From Lineus longissimus (Eukaryota > Nemertea > Pilidiophora > Heteronemertea > Lineidae), in contig NC_088313.1 in NCBI RefSeq assembly GCF_910592395.1, positions 12,728,437 to 12,788,436 of the forward strand: 60,000 bases of DNA. The letters run 5' to 3'. The stretch's first letter is position 1; the number at the start of each line of letters is the position of its first letter. The notes beneath the pieces were generated by a model, which searched no databases, was not told the origin of the DNA, and saw only the letters and a list, made by a program, of their open reading frames with translations. The position numbers and the translations under genes are program-made. Below are positions 49,825 to 60,000 of this stretch, in pieces.

Positions 49825-50935
49825 GCAGAGGGGCACCTATCGGTCGTACCGTGATGTAAGGATCTATGGCCAGTTCCCAACGTGGGCGGAATCGGTATTT
49901 TACCACACAGGGCTAAGTGTCATAGTCACAGTGGCTCGTTTTCATTACTCCTTCAGTAATTATCGTAACGTCTACGTCTACAGCCAAGATGATATAAGCG
50001 GAGATTTTAAACTGATCTATCACTTTCATTTTAACGAGCTCGCATTCATTGCTGGCGAATATGGCAATGATGTCATAGGTGTAAGCAGTCATCATGGACG
50101 GAAATATCCCTATGAAAAGTACCGAGCATATCAAGTCAATTTGAAGGGAAATGGCAATTGCCGAGAGTTGATTCTACCGTATGGTGAACTTGAGAAAAGC
50201 CTCGGTCCAAAGAATTCGAGGTTCAAATATTTCAAAATGGTTTCATGCGGTGAGAATGTTTTCTTGGAGTTGACCTTTCGACGCAAATTACAGAAGCACA
50301 AAAAGAGGGGAAAAGCCCTGTCTGTGTCTTGGTTAAATTGGTATAAAATAGTAAAAGTAGGGTTCATTCTTAAACTTCGGTATGTTAAAAGCCTAAAAGA
50401 GATGCGCTACTATTTTATGCCTGAAGTCGAAAGTTTTTTATCATTTGATATGAAGAACATTATGTTAGAGGATATCCGATGTGATTTAAATGGTTATCTC
50501 TATAAATCATCAGCCAGAACGCACTCCATCACCATCTTAGAAAAATCGTACGAGTATAATAAATCCACGTCGATCATCTTTTGTGATGATTTGTTCAGAA
50601 AATTGGGAGACTTCGCAATTCTGTCTTTGCTCGGATCAAATAATGTCGTCGTTGAGGTTCATCGGTCGAATTTAGTTACCAGCGTGAATGTAATGCCTGT
50701 TCCTGAGCAGAGCTTCAGGCTGAATCCTAAGAATCACGCTCTGTCTCTGTTTAGGTTGCAATTGGGGCCATGCCTGGATGAATCCGAGGTTGAAGCTAAG
50801 AGTATGTTATTGATGACCTTCCGTGACCCTTTTGTCTCAAATCATTGGTTAATTGTTGGTTTGAATGAAAGATTATTTGCCTGGCCCAAATTCGGTACTG
50901 GTAAGCCAATGAACGCAAAGGTATTTACTCTGTAA
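49825..50935 (+). CDS. Long open terminal exon, protein family not recognised
   Basis: An open frame of about 370 codons from a stop at 49,820 to TAA at 50,933. The first ATG is internal, and a GTG at 49,931 is not a plausible start in an animal gene. A CTAGCAG acceptor at 49,818-49,824 fits an exon start, giving RGTYRSYRDVRIYGQFPTWA. The sequence is rich in β-strand-like patches (VARFHYSFSNYRNVYVYSQ, FIAGEYGNDVIGVSS, HWLIVGLNERLFAWP), suggesting a β-propeller or similar repeat fold. There is no frameshift or stop and normal codon variety, so it is probably a real exon. A possible AATAAA-like signal lies near 51,211. Upstream partner exons may include the PAN-like exon. Confidence 0.5.
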
Positions 50936-51634
50936 CGAAGTACTCGGGTGGACTTATATTATTTATAAAGCTGGACTGCACGATCATGTACAAATCTCAC
51001 AGTGGCTGATTAAGAAACTAAGGTGAGACGGATACAGCACAGCTGTGGATGCAATATTTCAGACTACTACTATGTCTAATAATTCATTAGTAACGTTCAT
51101 TTTTCGGAACTTGCACACGAGAATCTTTGTTTAAATCTTTATAGCTACGCAAGATCGAAACAGACATCGTAGCATTCCACCCTCCAGCGTAAGGCATTGC
51201 CGTGTTGCATAAATAAATTCATTGATATTCCGGGAGATATGATTGTCGCAATAAGTATTGTGAGGGAAATTACAGATGCAGTAAAGTGTTTTTCGGATCA
51301 TTTAGATCTGGCCATATTTACGTGGCTCTTCTCTTGTCACTATATTGTAATAGTGTGATCACCAAGATTATAGTAATGTTACACAGCCTTGGGCAGCCGG
51401 TGTCATCTAGTTGACCGGGTTTAGTTGACACCCTAAAGGAGCATTGGTTAGGCCAACCTCAAGGATCCAGTTAATCCAGTTTTGTGCAACACCACTATCT
51501 TTTAATAAATGTGATGTTGTCACATTCCGGAGTTCAACTAAGTGCCATTTGTCAGAACGATATGAAAACACTATGAGTAAGTCGGGGACTCTCATTTGAA
51601 TGACGATCGCCGTATTTGAGAGATCATCTTTCAA
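50936..51634. other. Presumed 3' UTR and intergenic DNA
   Basis: AT-rich. Contains ATAAATAAATTCATTGAT at about 51,208, a candidate polyadenylation region. No other feature. Confidence 0.35.
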
Positions 51635-52319
51635 ATGAGAGTCTGGGAAGAGTCAGTTCGACCACTAAACTGTTGTTGCAATACAACGCAATATTGTAAA
51701 TTGAAAGTGAAAGAAAGCGTTAATCGGAGGTTTCAGCTTGCATCTTCTTTTATTGACGGTCATGGCCTCTATGGACCATATAATACAATCCATCAGAATA
51801 CAATACGGCCGGAGACTTTTTCCAGGGGGACATTTTCCACTTCTACACTGGATTGTGTGACCCAGTTCGATTTTGACATCGATCAATTGAGTTCACCATC
51901 GCGTTGCAAAGATATCTGGTCAATCATCTTCATCAAATCGGAGTTTACGTCCTCATTTCGAAGATGTCTGTTCGCCGTCGTCACCAAGTTGGAGTTCATC
52001 CTCACGTTCGTGTTTCAACGATCGCTGGTTGAGTGCAGTCACCGAGTCGGAGCTTCTGACCACGTTTCAACGATCTCAGGATGATTATTGTCACCGAGTC
52101 GGAGTTCATGCAAATCTTTTGATCGTTGTGTTTGTATTTTTTATGTCTATTTTAGACTACTTCTCAATGTTGGCTAGATGCATGATTTGCTTTAATGTTA
52201 TCATTAATCCTGTGGTTCTGGTTATCATTCAATCGCGAAGCTTTCAAGCCTCCTGGGATCACTTGATGAGCATGGTTAATTGTGAGATAGAAGACACTTG
52301 CCAGCAAGTTGAAGTGTGA
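51635..52319 (+). other. Open frames of uncertain status with GTCACCGAGTCGGAG repeats
   Basis: Two overlapping plus-strand frames (149 and 96 codons). From about 51,890 to 52,115 the phrase TCACCGAGTCGGAG and CGTTTCAACGATC recur at irregular 50-65 bp steps, so the frames cross a decayed minisatellite. A splice-like TTTCAG at 51,733-51,738 precedes ASSFIDGHGLYGP. No family assigned. Confidence 0.2.
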
Positions 52320-52494
52320 TTTAGATTCGATCGAAACCTTCCGACATCCGCGTTCATTTAGGTATATATGGTCAGGTCAGCTAGCGTCTGCGATCTAATG
52401 TTATTACTCCATTCCCGATTGAGGGTCCCATGGAATCGCAACGTTAAGCTCATCTCTGCTCATTGTACTTTTCTAAATTGTATGGCTTGCGATT

Positions 52495-53910
52495 CTGTCA
52501 GGTCCGGCCAATGGCCTGCCACTGGCAAACCTGTAGACCAGTGCAACCTGCTTAGGGTCGGACAATCGGCGGCTAAACCTGTATCCCAACCAGAGTCTTT
52601 GACTTTGGTGTGGAGGGTGGCCAGACACCCAGATGGAACTAAATCCATCTTAAGAGCTGATGAGCTCATTGTCGAGCCCTTGGCCGTCTATCGACTCCTG
52701 GAGTGCAGATGGGCTCTGCAAGGAGTTACCCAGCCCGTGAATCAAAATGGCAAGGAAAACAACGAAATCCATTGATACTGGATCGGATGCGTTATGAACG
52801 TTCGCGCCTACCACAAGCCAGGGTAGAGGTGATAAATGTGCAACTGGCACCCAGACACCCATAATCTGTCTTCGGCGACAGAACATCGTTATCGGAAAAT
52901 GGCATGTGAGAACCCTGAATGCTGCGGACAAGGTCGAACAGCTCGAGTATGAACTTCAGCGGTACAGGTGGAACATTGTTGGTCTGGCTGTGGCCAGGCT
53001 CACTGGTACAGGTGAGATGACAAAAGCTGATGGACACAGACTCTTCTTGATTGGTCAACATTCCTAGCGTGGGCATGGAACAGCATGCTTGGTTCATAAG
53101 GACACGGCTCCAGCAGTTCTAAAAGCAACTAATTGGTAGCTCCTATTGCATCAACTGTGAAATTACTAAAAACTAACCAATAATTAGTTGTGCCAACTAA
53201 AAAGGGTATGGTAAAACTACCATTAAAATGGTTAAGAATTATCATAGTTAAAACAACTAATTTCACAGTCAGTGTAATAGCAACTACATGTACCAGAGTA
53301 GTAAAACATAACTATAATTAGTTACTTTTACTATTTAATTTTAAATAGAGTACTGACCAGTCTCCAACCGTATGATGACTGTGAGGATCAACGCAAAACC
53401 ATTCAACCTGTCAGTTGTCCAGATCTACGCTCCAACAAGCTATGGATCCGAGGACAGGATGAATGGCTTTTACGATGATTTCATGGCTACTATGCAGTCT
53501 CTCTGAAAGCAGGACATTATTCTGGTAGTCGGGGGCTGTTACGCAAAAATCGGCACTGACGCCTCAGACTAATTGAAAGGCAACGTCGGGAGATTTTGCT
53601 CAGGAGCAACAAACAAGAGGGGCCTTCGGCTAACTGAATTTGCTAGATTCAACGAACTCGCCAACACCTTCCAGCCTCGAAAACCCAGTCGAAAGACAAC
53701 CTGACATTCTCCTAGTGGTAACACACACAACATGATCGACTACATTATGGTTACGAAAAGGTTCATGAGCAGCATCAACATGGCTAAGACCAGGAACTAT
53801 CCAGGAGCAGATGTTGGATTTGACCATGAGCCTGTCCTCAACCCAATGGCACATTTACTATCCTCGTGGCAAGCTACAATCCACGCCCGAGTTGTCCCTT
53901 TGAGACACTG
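52495..53910 (+). pseudogene. LINE 5' part with apurinic endonuclease domain, decayed
   Basis: A 5' region (ACCTGTAGACCAGTGCAACC...) is followed by an endonuclease reading WHVRTLNAADKVEQLEYEL, RWNIVGLAVARLTGTG, INAKPFNLSVVQIYAPTS, RLTEFARFNELANTFQPRK and MIDYIMV. These are the ordered blocks of CR1/RTE-type LINE endonucleases. Stops and frame changes break it, key catalytic residues are altered (GGCYAKIG where D-x-N-A is usual), and a ~230-bp insertion splits it at about 53,125-53,355. Reverse transcriptase is absent. Such enzymes nick the target for reverse transcription. Confidence 0.7.
53125..53355. mobile_element. Small AT-rich insertion in the LINE remnant
   Basis: Interrupts the endonuclease reading between HKDTAPAV and the next block. 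Contains CAACTGTGAAATTA and its complement TAATTTCACAGTC, plus many CAACTAAT/ATTAGTTG phrases. Probably a MITE; exact ends are unclear. Confidence 0.45.
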
Positions 53911-54604
53911 CATTATGCTAAATGACCTTGAATGACGTGTGACAGTGAGAGACTGATATTTCTGCTCCTATGGCGGAATTTCAAATGATAATTGCTTAAA
54001 GGAATTGGCGGCTTTTTATTGCAGTATGTTTGTTCTTCCTCTGGTTCATTATGAGTAAACTATTTTTCTGAACGAGTTTGATGCTTTTCCAATTTTTATT
54101 TCAGCATTTAGATAGTAGAAAAACGCGTTATTCGTTATTTCTAGTACGCACACGTCTTGGCGCGAAAGACCTTTCCCGCCACGTGAGTGCACGCTGATAT
54201 CCGAGTTCACATATAAACCCCGCTATCAAGACGCAACGTCATTTCCATTTATCTTTGCATTTGCGGGGTAACCAAGCGCCATCAGCGTGACGACGGAAAA
54301 TTCGAGATCAGCACCAAGAGGTCACAGGGTAGATCCATGGCTCCAGGAAACGCCTTACTAATGCATCGATCCACGTGGAAACGGTCGACGCATGTAGAGC
54401 TAACTCGGGTCAAATCGTAGTCAACATCGAAAAAGGGTGATAATTCAGTCAGATTTTGAATTTTTCCTCTCTTTGTGCAATTTGTTGATGAAAACTACTT
54501 AATATATTGATAAGAGGTGACTGGGCAGCCGACAGCTGAATAATATTGCCCTTAATAATGCCAATGGTCTTTTAATGCCAACCCGCTTTAAAGTCTTAAT
54601 TGGG
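53911..54604. other. Intergenic DNA with a possible TATA promoter
   Basis: A TATAAA at about 54,213 (CACATATAAACCCCGC) lies in GC-richer DNA with CCACGTGAG upstream. It could be a core promoter, but no first exon is identified downstream before duplication copy B. Confidence 0.2.
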
Positions 54605-55208
54605 CATCTCATAAAACAGAACCCATGCTGGAATGCAAACAGGATTTTAAAAGTAGGAAACAGAGGTTTAGAACTTTATGCCATACCCGATTAAATGACT
54701 GATAAGACGATAAAGATAATATACATGTATACTTGTTCACAAAACTGAATAAGATCTTAACGATCTCATACATAACTTGTCTCGATTTTGGCCCGTGAGA
54801 TTGATTCATGTCGCATGCAGTTACCTGCGATGACCGCCGTAAACCTGGTAAATGAGTGAGTTTTGTCACATGCAATCATTATCACCGGTCGTAGTGACAA
54901 AAAGCACTAGTCTGCTTTAGGTTCAATGATCTGGATCACAAATAGCTACGTAACTACATTTTGTATATATCAACATTCGCATGGGGTCTGATTCTAATCT
55001 GCGATATCGATTTTCAAAGCACTCGACGTCAAAATATAAAGGTTTTCTTTGATGATTCAATTTAATCAAATGCAATTATTGACTGGTTGTGTTGTTATGC
55101 ATTAAACGTTGTCTTGTTAAAGCTACAGTTATCGTGTCATCAGGATCTATTGCATCGATTGTGTCTGTTGCAGCAAAACTAGTAGGTGACTAAGCATGCT
55201 ATTTTCGG

Positions 55209-55370
55209 CCTTTTTCCTGATCAGTGTTGTAGCGGAGCCAGTCTGATGTTGTGGGGAAAATATTTCTTTCCGTCATCATGTCGACTGTTTTCCCCGACAA
55301 CAGAGCCACAACAGCAGCTCCGGCTCTATAGAGGCGCTGATCAGGAACAAAAGAGGCTATAAATTGTGCT
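55209..55370. mobile_element. MITE-like hairpin with CTGATCAG ends, copy B only
   Basis: CTTTTTCCTGATCAGTGTTG at the left is mirrored by GCGCTGATCAGGAACAAAAG at the right, with inner AGCGGAGCC / GCTCCGGCT also complementary. Copy A has different sequence here. Confidence 0.5.
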
Positions 55371-55642
55371 TCGGAATTGGATCCGAGGCTTAGGGTCTAT
55401 ATTGAGATACCAATACCCTTTACCTTGTTGCTAAAATTTCGTCGAAACCGGCGCCGGTTTTTAAATCTAAAATACCTTTTTTTCAGTATTCATAATTTGT
55501 GAGATCAAGATATTTTGGAATTGATTTACTTTTGGCAAGCTATTGACCAAACAAAACCCGATATGCCAAATTATTCTTTTCGCATGGTAAATGTGAGCTT
55601 TTACCTTTGATATATGTTGTTATGAATCAGGTGTACGCTCTA

Positions 55643-55729
55643 CAGGCTGGCCCTGAATTATTTTCCTTTGGACAATAGAATTCTATTGTGTATCCATTGT
55701 GTGAAGGAAAATATTTTTCGGCCACCCTG
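55643..55729. mobile_element. 87-bp palindromic MITE, copy 2
   Basis: Same family and length as 1,989-2,075, flanked by TA. Copy A shows the empty site (GTACGCTCTATTAAACGTCC), which confirms the limits. Confidence 0.85.
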
Positions 55730-55881
55730 TATAAAACGTCCTTGGTTTCAGCAGATGTGCCTGGCATTTTTCCGACGAATGTTTGGGGTCACAGCTGACT
55801 GCAGTCTTAGCGTATTTAATTTGTGCACAAATGCATTCGAGATATTCATGTACGCACGTGCCATGCAAAATGCTGCATTTT

Positions 55882-56600
55882 TATTTATTTATTTATTTAT
55901 TTATTTCGTAAGAAGTACAATAAACAATGAGTTAACAGCGTGCATGGACATGTGCATGTGTGAAGTCAGAGGCTTTATAACAAGAACATGATTATTGTAT
56001 AGTTACAGGTAAAAACGAGTCACTCTGTGCATAATACATTTATCAACTGTTCTACCTCTACTCTTTGTAGAATAGCAAAATCCCTCAGTCGCGCATTCTC
56101 AATTAGTCCCTGATTACTGGTCCGTTAGGCTCCCTTTCCTCGAATGTCACTTTCTTTACAGGTAAATTATCAATAGTACACCCGAAAAAGTCACTTACTT
56201 TCGTCAGATTTCGTGACGCACTCGTTCCTCCCAGAAGAGTCAGTTCAACACTTATTTATATTCTCTTGCTTTCACTGTCCATACAGCTTTTAAAAAATCT
56301 CAAAAATCTCTTAAAAACCTGGACATCGGACTGTTCGTCTCTACAAATAGACGGCAGCAATATACGATGGGTTCTGAAGGGTAACCTGAATAACTTTCGA
56401 ATGCAATTTCTCCAAGCGGTGTTGAATCTGATAAAAGATCAGTGAGAAAAGTCCCACAGTGCGCTACCGTACAATGACATAACATAAGATTTAAACAGCC
56501 TGTACTTTACTTCGAAATCACAGAAACCGAATAATGATATCATACAGTTTGTTCGCTTGTACATTTCCGCGATGACGTCGTTAATGACGTTATCCTTAAC
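55882..56600 (-). pseudogene. LINE reverse transcriptase C-terminal fragment, copy B only
   Basis: An (AAAT)n tail on the minus strand at 55,882-55,908, then an RT C-terminal region: LFKSYVMSLYGSALWDF and FNTAWRNCIRKLFRLPFRTH, LPSICRD. This order is typical of CR1-type LINEs. It is broken by several stops. It is 5'-truncated and absent at the matching place in copy A. Confidence 0.7.
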
Positions 56601-56868
56601 GTCAACGTTATCCTTCACGTTAACATAACCAGGAGGCTCTTGTTTGTGTTTAAAAAAACTCTCAGTTCCGCAAAGAGAAAGAGGCCAAATATGATTTGTG
56701 ACACTAATATATTTTTGAATGCCACTTCGACAATCAAATCGTCATTGATCCATTCCCGAAATATGCTTCTTTTAACAGAAAATTTCGCGTTCAGGAAGTT
56801 TACACAAATTTCGCGAGTAGGTCATGATCGCGAAAACATTCAGCCGCAAAAATCCTTTCCTTTTCAGC

Positions 56869-57023
56869 AAGAATTCCATGTCATTGTTGCCATAATGGCA
56901 TTGCATCCAGCTACAGGCCCTATTTCGATCGAGGTGATTAAAGAGACTGCGTATACAGTGTACTCTTCGCAATTAGCACGTATCGTAATGACTCCTAAAA
57001 ACCACAAATTCCACATGTCTTGA
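56869..57023 (+). other. Conserved exon-like segment, copy B
   Basis: Acceptor CCTTTCCTTTTCAG, then QEFHVIVAIMALHPATGP to TGA. Counterpart of 46,700-46,853. The LINE insertion lies upstream. Confidence 0.25.
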
Positions 57024-57046
57024 ATAGTGCCCAACAATCGTTGATC

Positions 57047-58074
57047 CTGGGTGCACCTTAGTGCACCCAGGACCAATCTTGGTGTACCTCAACTTCACTT
57101 AAATATCCGTATGTGCACCGAGTGTGAAATTCGCGCTGATTAAAAACCTGTGTCCAAGGTTGAAAATAGTGTGTTTGTCTTGTAGCAAATCACAAAATCT
57201 CGTGTCGAGCATTTGCTTTTTCGCTTAAAAAGTGTATAAATATACATGTATGACAGATGGTGGTAAGAAATAAAGAAAAGGTATTTTTAAAAACATAATA
57301 CTATTTACTATGTAATCAAGTATGCTGTATGAGGTGATTCCCCATCCATACAGACATCCGTTCATAGCACACGTGTGCGCAATGACCCCTAGATGAGGCA
57401 AGACCACAATTGATTTTTTAAGCCTTTTAGCAGTTAAATTGTCAATGTTTGACCGCGACGCATCAAATAATGCGTGCGGTTGTGAATCTGAAATTTAGAT
57501 TATGTTATTCCGGACAGTCGGGCAAGTAAATGGTGAAAAATAAACTGGTGATTGACCACGGAAATTTTTTGATAATCGACAAATTAGACAGACTTTGATA
57601 TTTCCACTCTTTTCAGCCAACTGGCAGAAAACAATCAAAACACGCCCCCTATTACCAAATTAGCAAAATTCGAAATTAATTTTTTCATCAAATAATTTCT
57701 TTATATCTGTAGACTTGCCACAGCAAATATTTTTTCAATACCTCTCCAAATATGTACTTGAGAGTTAAAAACATGCACTCGTCTAATTGATAGGCCTCGA
57801 CCCTCCAACCTATGAATATTCATTAGTGGTCTTGTCTCAGAACCTGCCACTGATGCCGAACTGACATTTTGACACCTCGTTTACAGTTTGTGTTCAACTG
57901 AATCACGGAGCAAAAGCACGCGTACCCCACATCGGACACAGGTTTTTAGTCGGCGCGTATTTCAATCTGGTTGCACATAAAGATGATCCTTTTAAGCAGC
58001 ACCCAGGAGCATCCTGGGTGAGGCGCTGTTAAGGTACAACCAGCTTGGTCCTTGGTACACCTAAGTTGCACCCA
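57047..58074. mobile_element. ~1-kb element with TGGGTGCACC-type inverted ends, copy B
   Basis: The left end CTGGGTGCACCTTAGTGCAC, then CCAATCTTGGTGTACC, is roughly complementary to the right end CCTTGGTACACCTAAGTTGC, then ACCCATG, over about 48 bp. The left end also holds a perfect 11-bp hairpin. A 444-bp MITE lies inside. Copy A keeps the left end in altered form and has lost the right end. Confidence 0.5.
57395..57838. mobile_element. 444-bp MITE with GAGGCAAGACCAC ends, copy B only
   Basis: GAGGCAAGACCAC at the left and GTGGTCTTGTCTC at the right, 13-bp inverted ends with one mismatch. Flanks AGAT/AGAA suggest a ~4-bp target duplication. Copy A shows the uninterrupted CCCTAGATCCTGCCACTGAT. 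Confidence 0.75.
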
Positions 58075-58679
58075 TGACGGCATTTTCCCTTTCAACGACA
58101 CTGACTGTATTACATGTATTAGGTCGACTGAGATATTGTGAAAGATAGACAACTTCATGTAGATGTTGGTGACACTAGTTAATTTGTTTTAGCTATATCG
58201 TGTATTCAAGAATGCTAAGAAACAATCACATGCAAATACTTTCTGAAGAAAATCTGTTGAGAAACCCATTACCTTTCTCTAGGAAAAGAAACGTAAATAC
58301 AAAATCGTCATAGCAATTTCTTTTTAGAATTTTTATTTATTCTAAACGAATTTTAATAGGCGCTATATAGGTTTTTCATGTATAATATAAAAAGTTATTT
58401 TAGTTATATGGAGTTTCTATGTTTATAAAATACATGGACTATATACTATATACTATATAGAATTGTTTTCACATGTGATCTTCTAGTTTATAGGTTGTCC
58501 TTTACAAACCCCATACGGGTGCTATACCAGTATAGATTTTATATAGCCTTCTGGGCTTATATAGCCTTTTTTCTTTAAAGATTTGCTCCAGAGGATTTTG
58601 TCTGTGGTATAAGTTTGCAATGACACCATCAGTATCTCGAGAAAGCAGGTAATCCAATCAAGAATTCTATTGCGTGTAA

Positions 58680-59066
58680 ATGCAATTCATGACTATATTG
58701 GAGTTATTGCACGTCCTGACCAACATGGACAGAGCTTCAGCAAGTTTAGTCTTTTCCTCATTTCAATTCATGACAATGGACATTAACGGAACTGGTAACA
58801 ATTTAACTTTCGAAACCTTACGAGTTCAGTCAATTCTTCGATGTGGTATGGCATGCTCGAATATTCAGATGTGCGATGCCTTTTTCACCATCCCCCAGAA
58901 CGGCCATGACGGCTATGATCAAACGGAAACCTGTCATCTTCACAAGGATGCTGCTACCAAGGACTGGACTTGCAGAGACGGGAAAACAGGGCATCGGCTT
59001 TGGAAAAAGCAGGTAGCCAATATTTTGGTTTTTATATTTGCAACCTATTTTGCAATAAAGACATAA
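58680..59066 (+). CDS. PAN/Apple-like Cys-rich exon, copy B
   Basis: Same length and frame as copy A, with about 17 residue changes overall, few within the Cys core; all core cysteines are kept. The putative donor reads CAG-GTAGCC. The upstream 22-codon open segment of copy A (48,710-48,775) has a stop here. Copy B ends before any equivalent of the 49,825 exon. Confidence 0.42.
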   Translation: MQFMTILELLHVLTNMDRASASLVFSSFQFMTMDINGTGNNLTFETLRVQSILRCGMACSNIQMCDAFFTIPQNGHDGYDQTETCHLHKDAATKDWTCRDGKTGHRLWKKQVANILVFIFATYFAIKT

Positions 59067-59253
59067 TTTGGTGTTGTTGCGTGCGCAACCGGTTAGACAC
59101 TAGGACGACGTTGCTTGCCCTACTGACAAGCTCGCACTGGACTGTTTGATATCGGAATTTCGTTAGTCCTAGAGACTGGTTGCCTACCAGGGCTAAAGAA
59201 GCCATATTTAGTATATTTAGTGTGTTAGGTTTAATTACAGCTAGTATGAATGA

Positions 59254-60000
59254 CTCGTTCTATGGAACGATCTCCACCATCCGCGCATTGCGCCCATAAT
59301 TGTTGGAACTCAAATTTTCTTCGACGACGTTCACCGGAGTGCCCGAGACTGTAATATGCAACTTTATGCAGCTGTTGAAACAAAAACCTAATTCTCGTGC
59401 GAATGCATGGCGTACAGTCAACTGAGGAATAAGGTGTACACCTACACTTCAACTTTGAGTGTAATTTATCGTCGTCTGATGATAACTTCGATTCAACTGA
59501 ACTGGTAAACATTTCTCACAAATATATGATAAATTACGTGAAATAGCACAATACTACTTTCAAATTCAGACCGACCTGTGCTTTAGGCGAACATGTCTAT
59601 AATAAAGTCGTATTTCAAGTCGTGCACTGCAATTTGGATAACCACTTCGTTGTAGCCATCTGATGCAATGATCCAATTTGATATTATTGTAAACATTACT
59701 GTAAAAATCCAGATGGAATGGCGCAATGAAAACGTTCGCCGATTAACTGAATATTAGATAAACGTACGTAATTCAATATCGGGGATGAAGTCGGAGCGGG
59801 ACTCGGAACGGGCCAAGGCTCCGATTTAGCGGAATCTGCAATAAACATTTGAAAAGTTCCATTAGTATCAATTTGCTGAAACCCCTATATTTATCGACTT
59901 AGGAAAAAAAACACCAACATGCATGACAAATGATCTGTATTATTCTTCTCGGACCATTTCCACATCGGCTGTGGTGGGGGAGAAGGCCAATGTAGCAATT
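59254..60000. other. Right edge, no gene recognised
   Basis: Begins where duplication copy B ends. A minus-strand frame of 93 codons (59,231-59,512) contains GHSGERRRRKFEFQQLW but no known domain. The remainder is AT-rich noncoding DNA. Confidence 0.3.

Larger units (their letters stand above)
54605..59253. repeat. Segmental duplication copy B
   Basis: Collinear with copy A. B-specific insertions are an 87-bp MITE, a LINE fragment and a 444-bp MITE; each is absent at the matching place in A. Divergence by eye is of the order of 10% in alignable stretches. Confidence 0.88.

Noticed and set aside
51720-51800. ASSFIDGHGLYG, resembling the SFIDGS-x-x-YG motif of animal haem peroxidases
   Set aside because: A single short motif in a frame that soon enters decayed repeats; no catalytic His or other peroxidase blocks are seen nearby.
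59231-59512. Arg-rich minus-strand ORF at the right edge
   Set aside because: No recognisable domain and no counterpart; it straddles the end of duplication copy B, so it is probably chance.

Overview
The window is nuclear DNA from an animal. It has one clearly split gene with GT-AG introns, tRNA-derived SINEs, Penelope, Gypsy, BEL, CR1/L2-like, Kolobok-like and pogo-like elements, and many small inverted-repeat elements (MITEs). The ciliary gene and this mix of repeats suggest a marine invertebrate, perhaps an echinoderm, hemichordate or similar lineage. The phylum is an inference; I cannot fix the species.

1-11,654, minus strand: the first ten coding exons of a WD-repeat ciliary protein that I recognise as CFAP43 (WDR96). 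The start codon is at 11,654 and the gene runs off the left edge. Its introns hold SINEs, a LINE tail, two minisatellites, small TTAA- and TA-flanked MITEs, and a 1.39-kb Kolobok-like element that carries a THAP-domain ORF on one strand and an acidic/Cys-rich ORF on the other.

12-18.9 kb: a 4.6-kb foldback element made of inverted arrays of a ~124-bp unit, with a second copy of the same Kolobok-like element inside it. A decayed Penelope GIY-YIG fragment, itself split by a MITE, follows.

18.9-40.8 kb: a set of nested insertions. The Penelope 3' end is split by a small element with minisatellite ends (GGCACT repeats). That element is split by a 21-kb Gypsy retrotransposon on the minus strand (LTRs 19,373-19,755 and 39,029-40,544, TSD GTGG). 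The Gypsy in turn contains a 6.3-kb internally deleted BEL element (LTRs 30,562-31,822 and 35,638-36,898, TSD GGGAG), several MITEs, and a 1.1-kb element inside its right LTR. Both LTR elements have near-identical or identical LTRs but broken coding regions, so they were probably copied recently using enzymes supplied by other elements.

40.9-60 kb: a direct segmental duplication (copy A about 40.85-49.39 kb, copy B about 54.6-59.25 kb). Each copy has its own later insertions: a pogo-type transposon with a frameshifted transposase in A, and a LINE fragment, an 87-bp MITE and a 444-bp MITE in B. The two copies therefore act as empty-site controls for each other. Both keep a PAN/Apple-like Cys-rich exon and a shorter conserved exon-like segment. 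Between them lie a long open exon of unrecognised protein (49,825-50,935) and a decayed LINE endonuclease. Apart from CFAP43 and these possible exons, nearly everything is mobile DNA.
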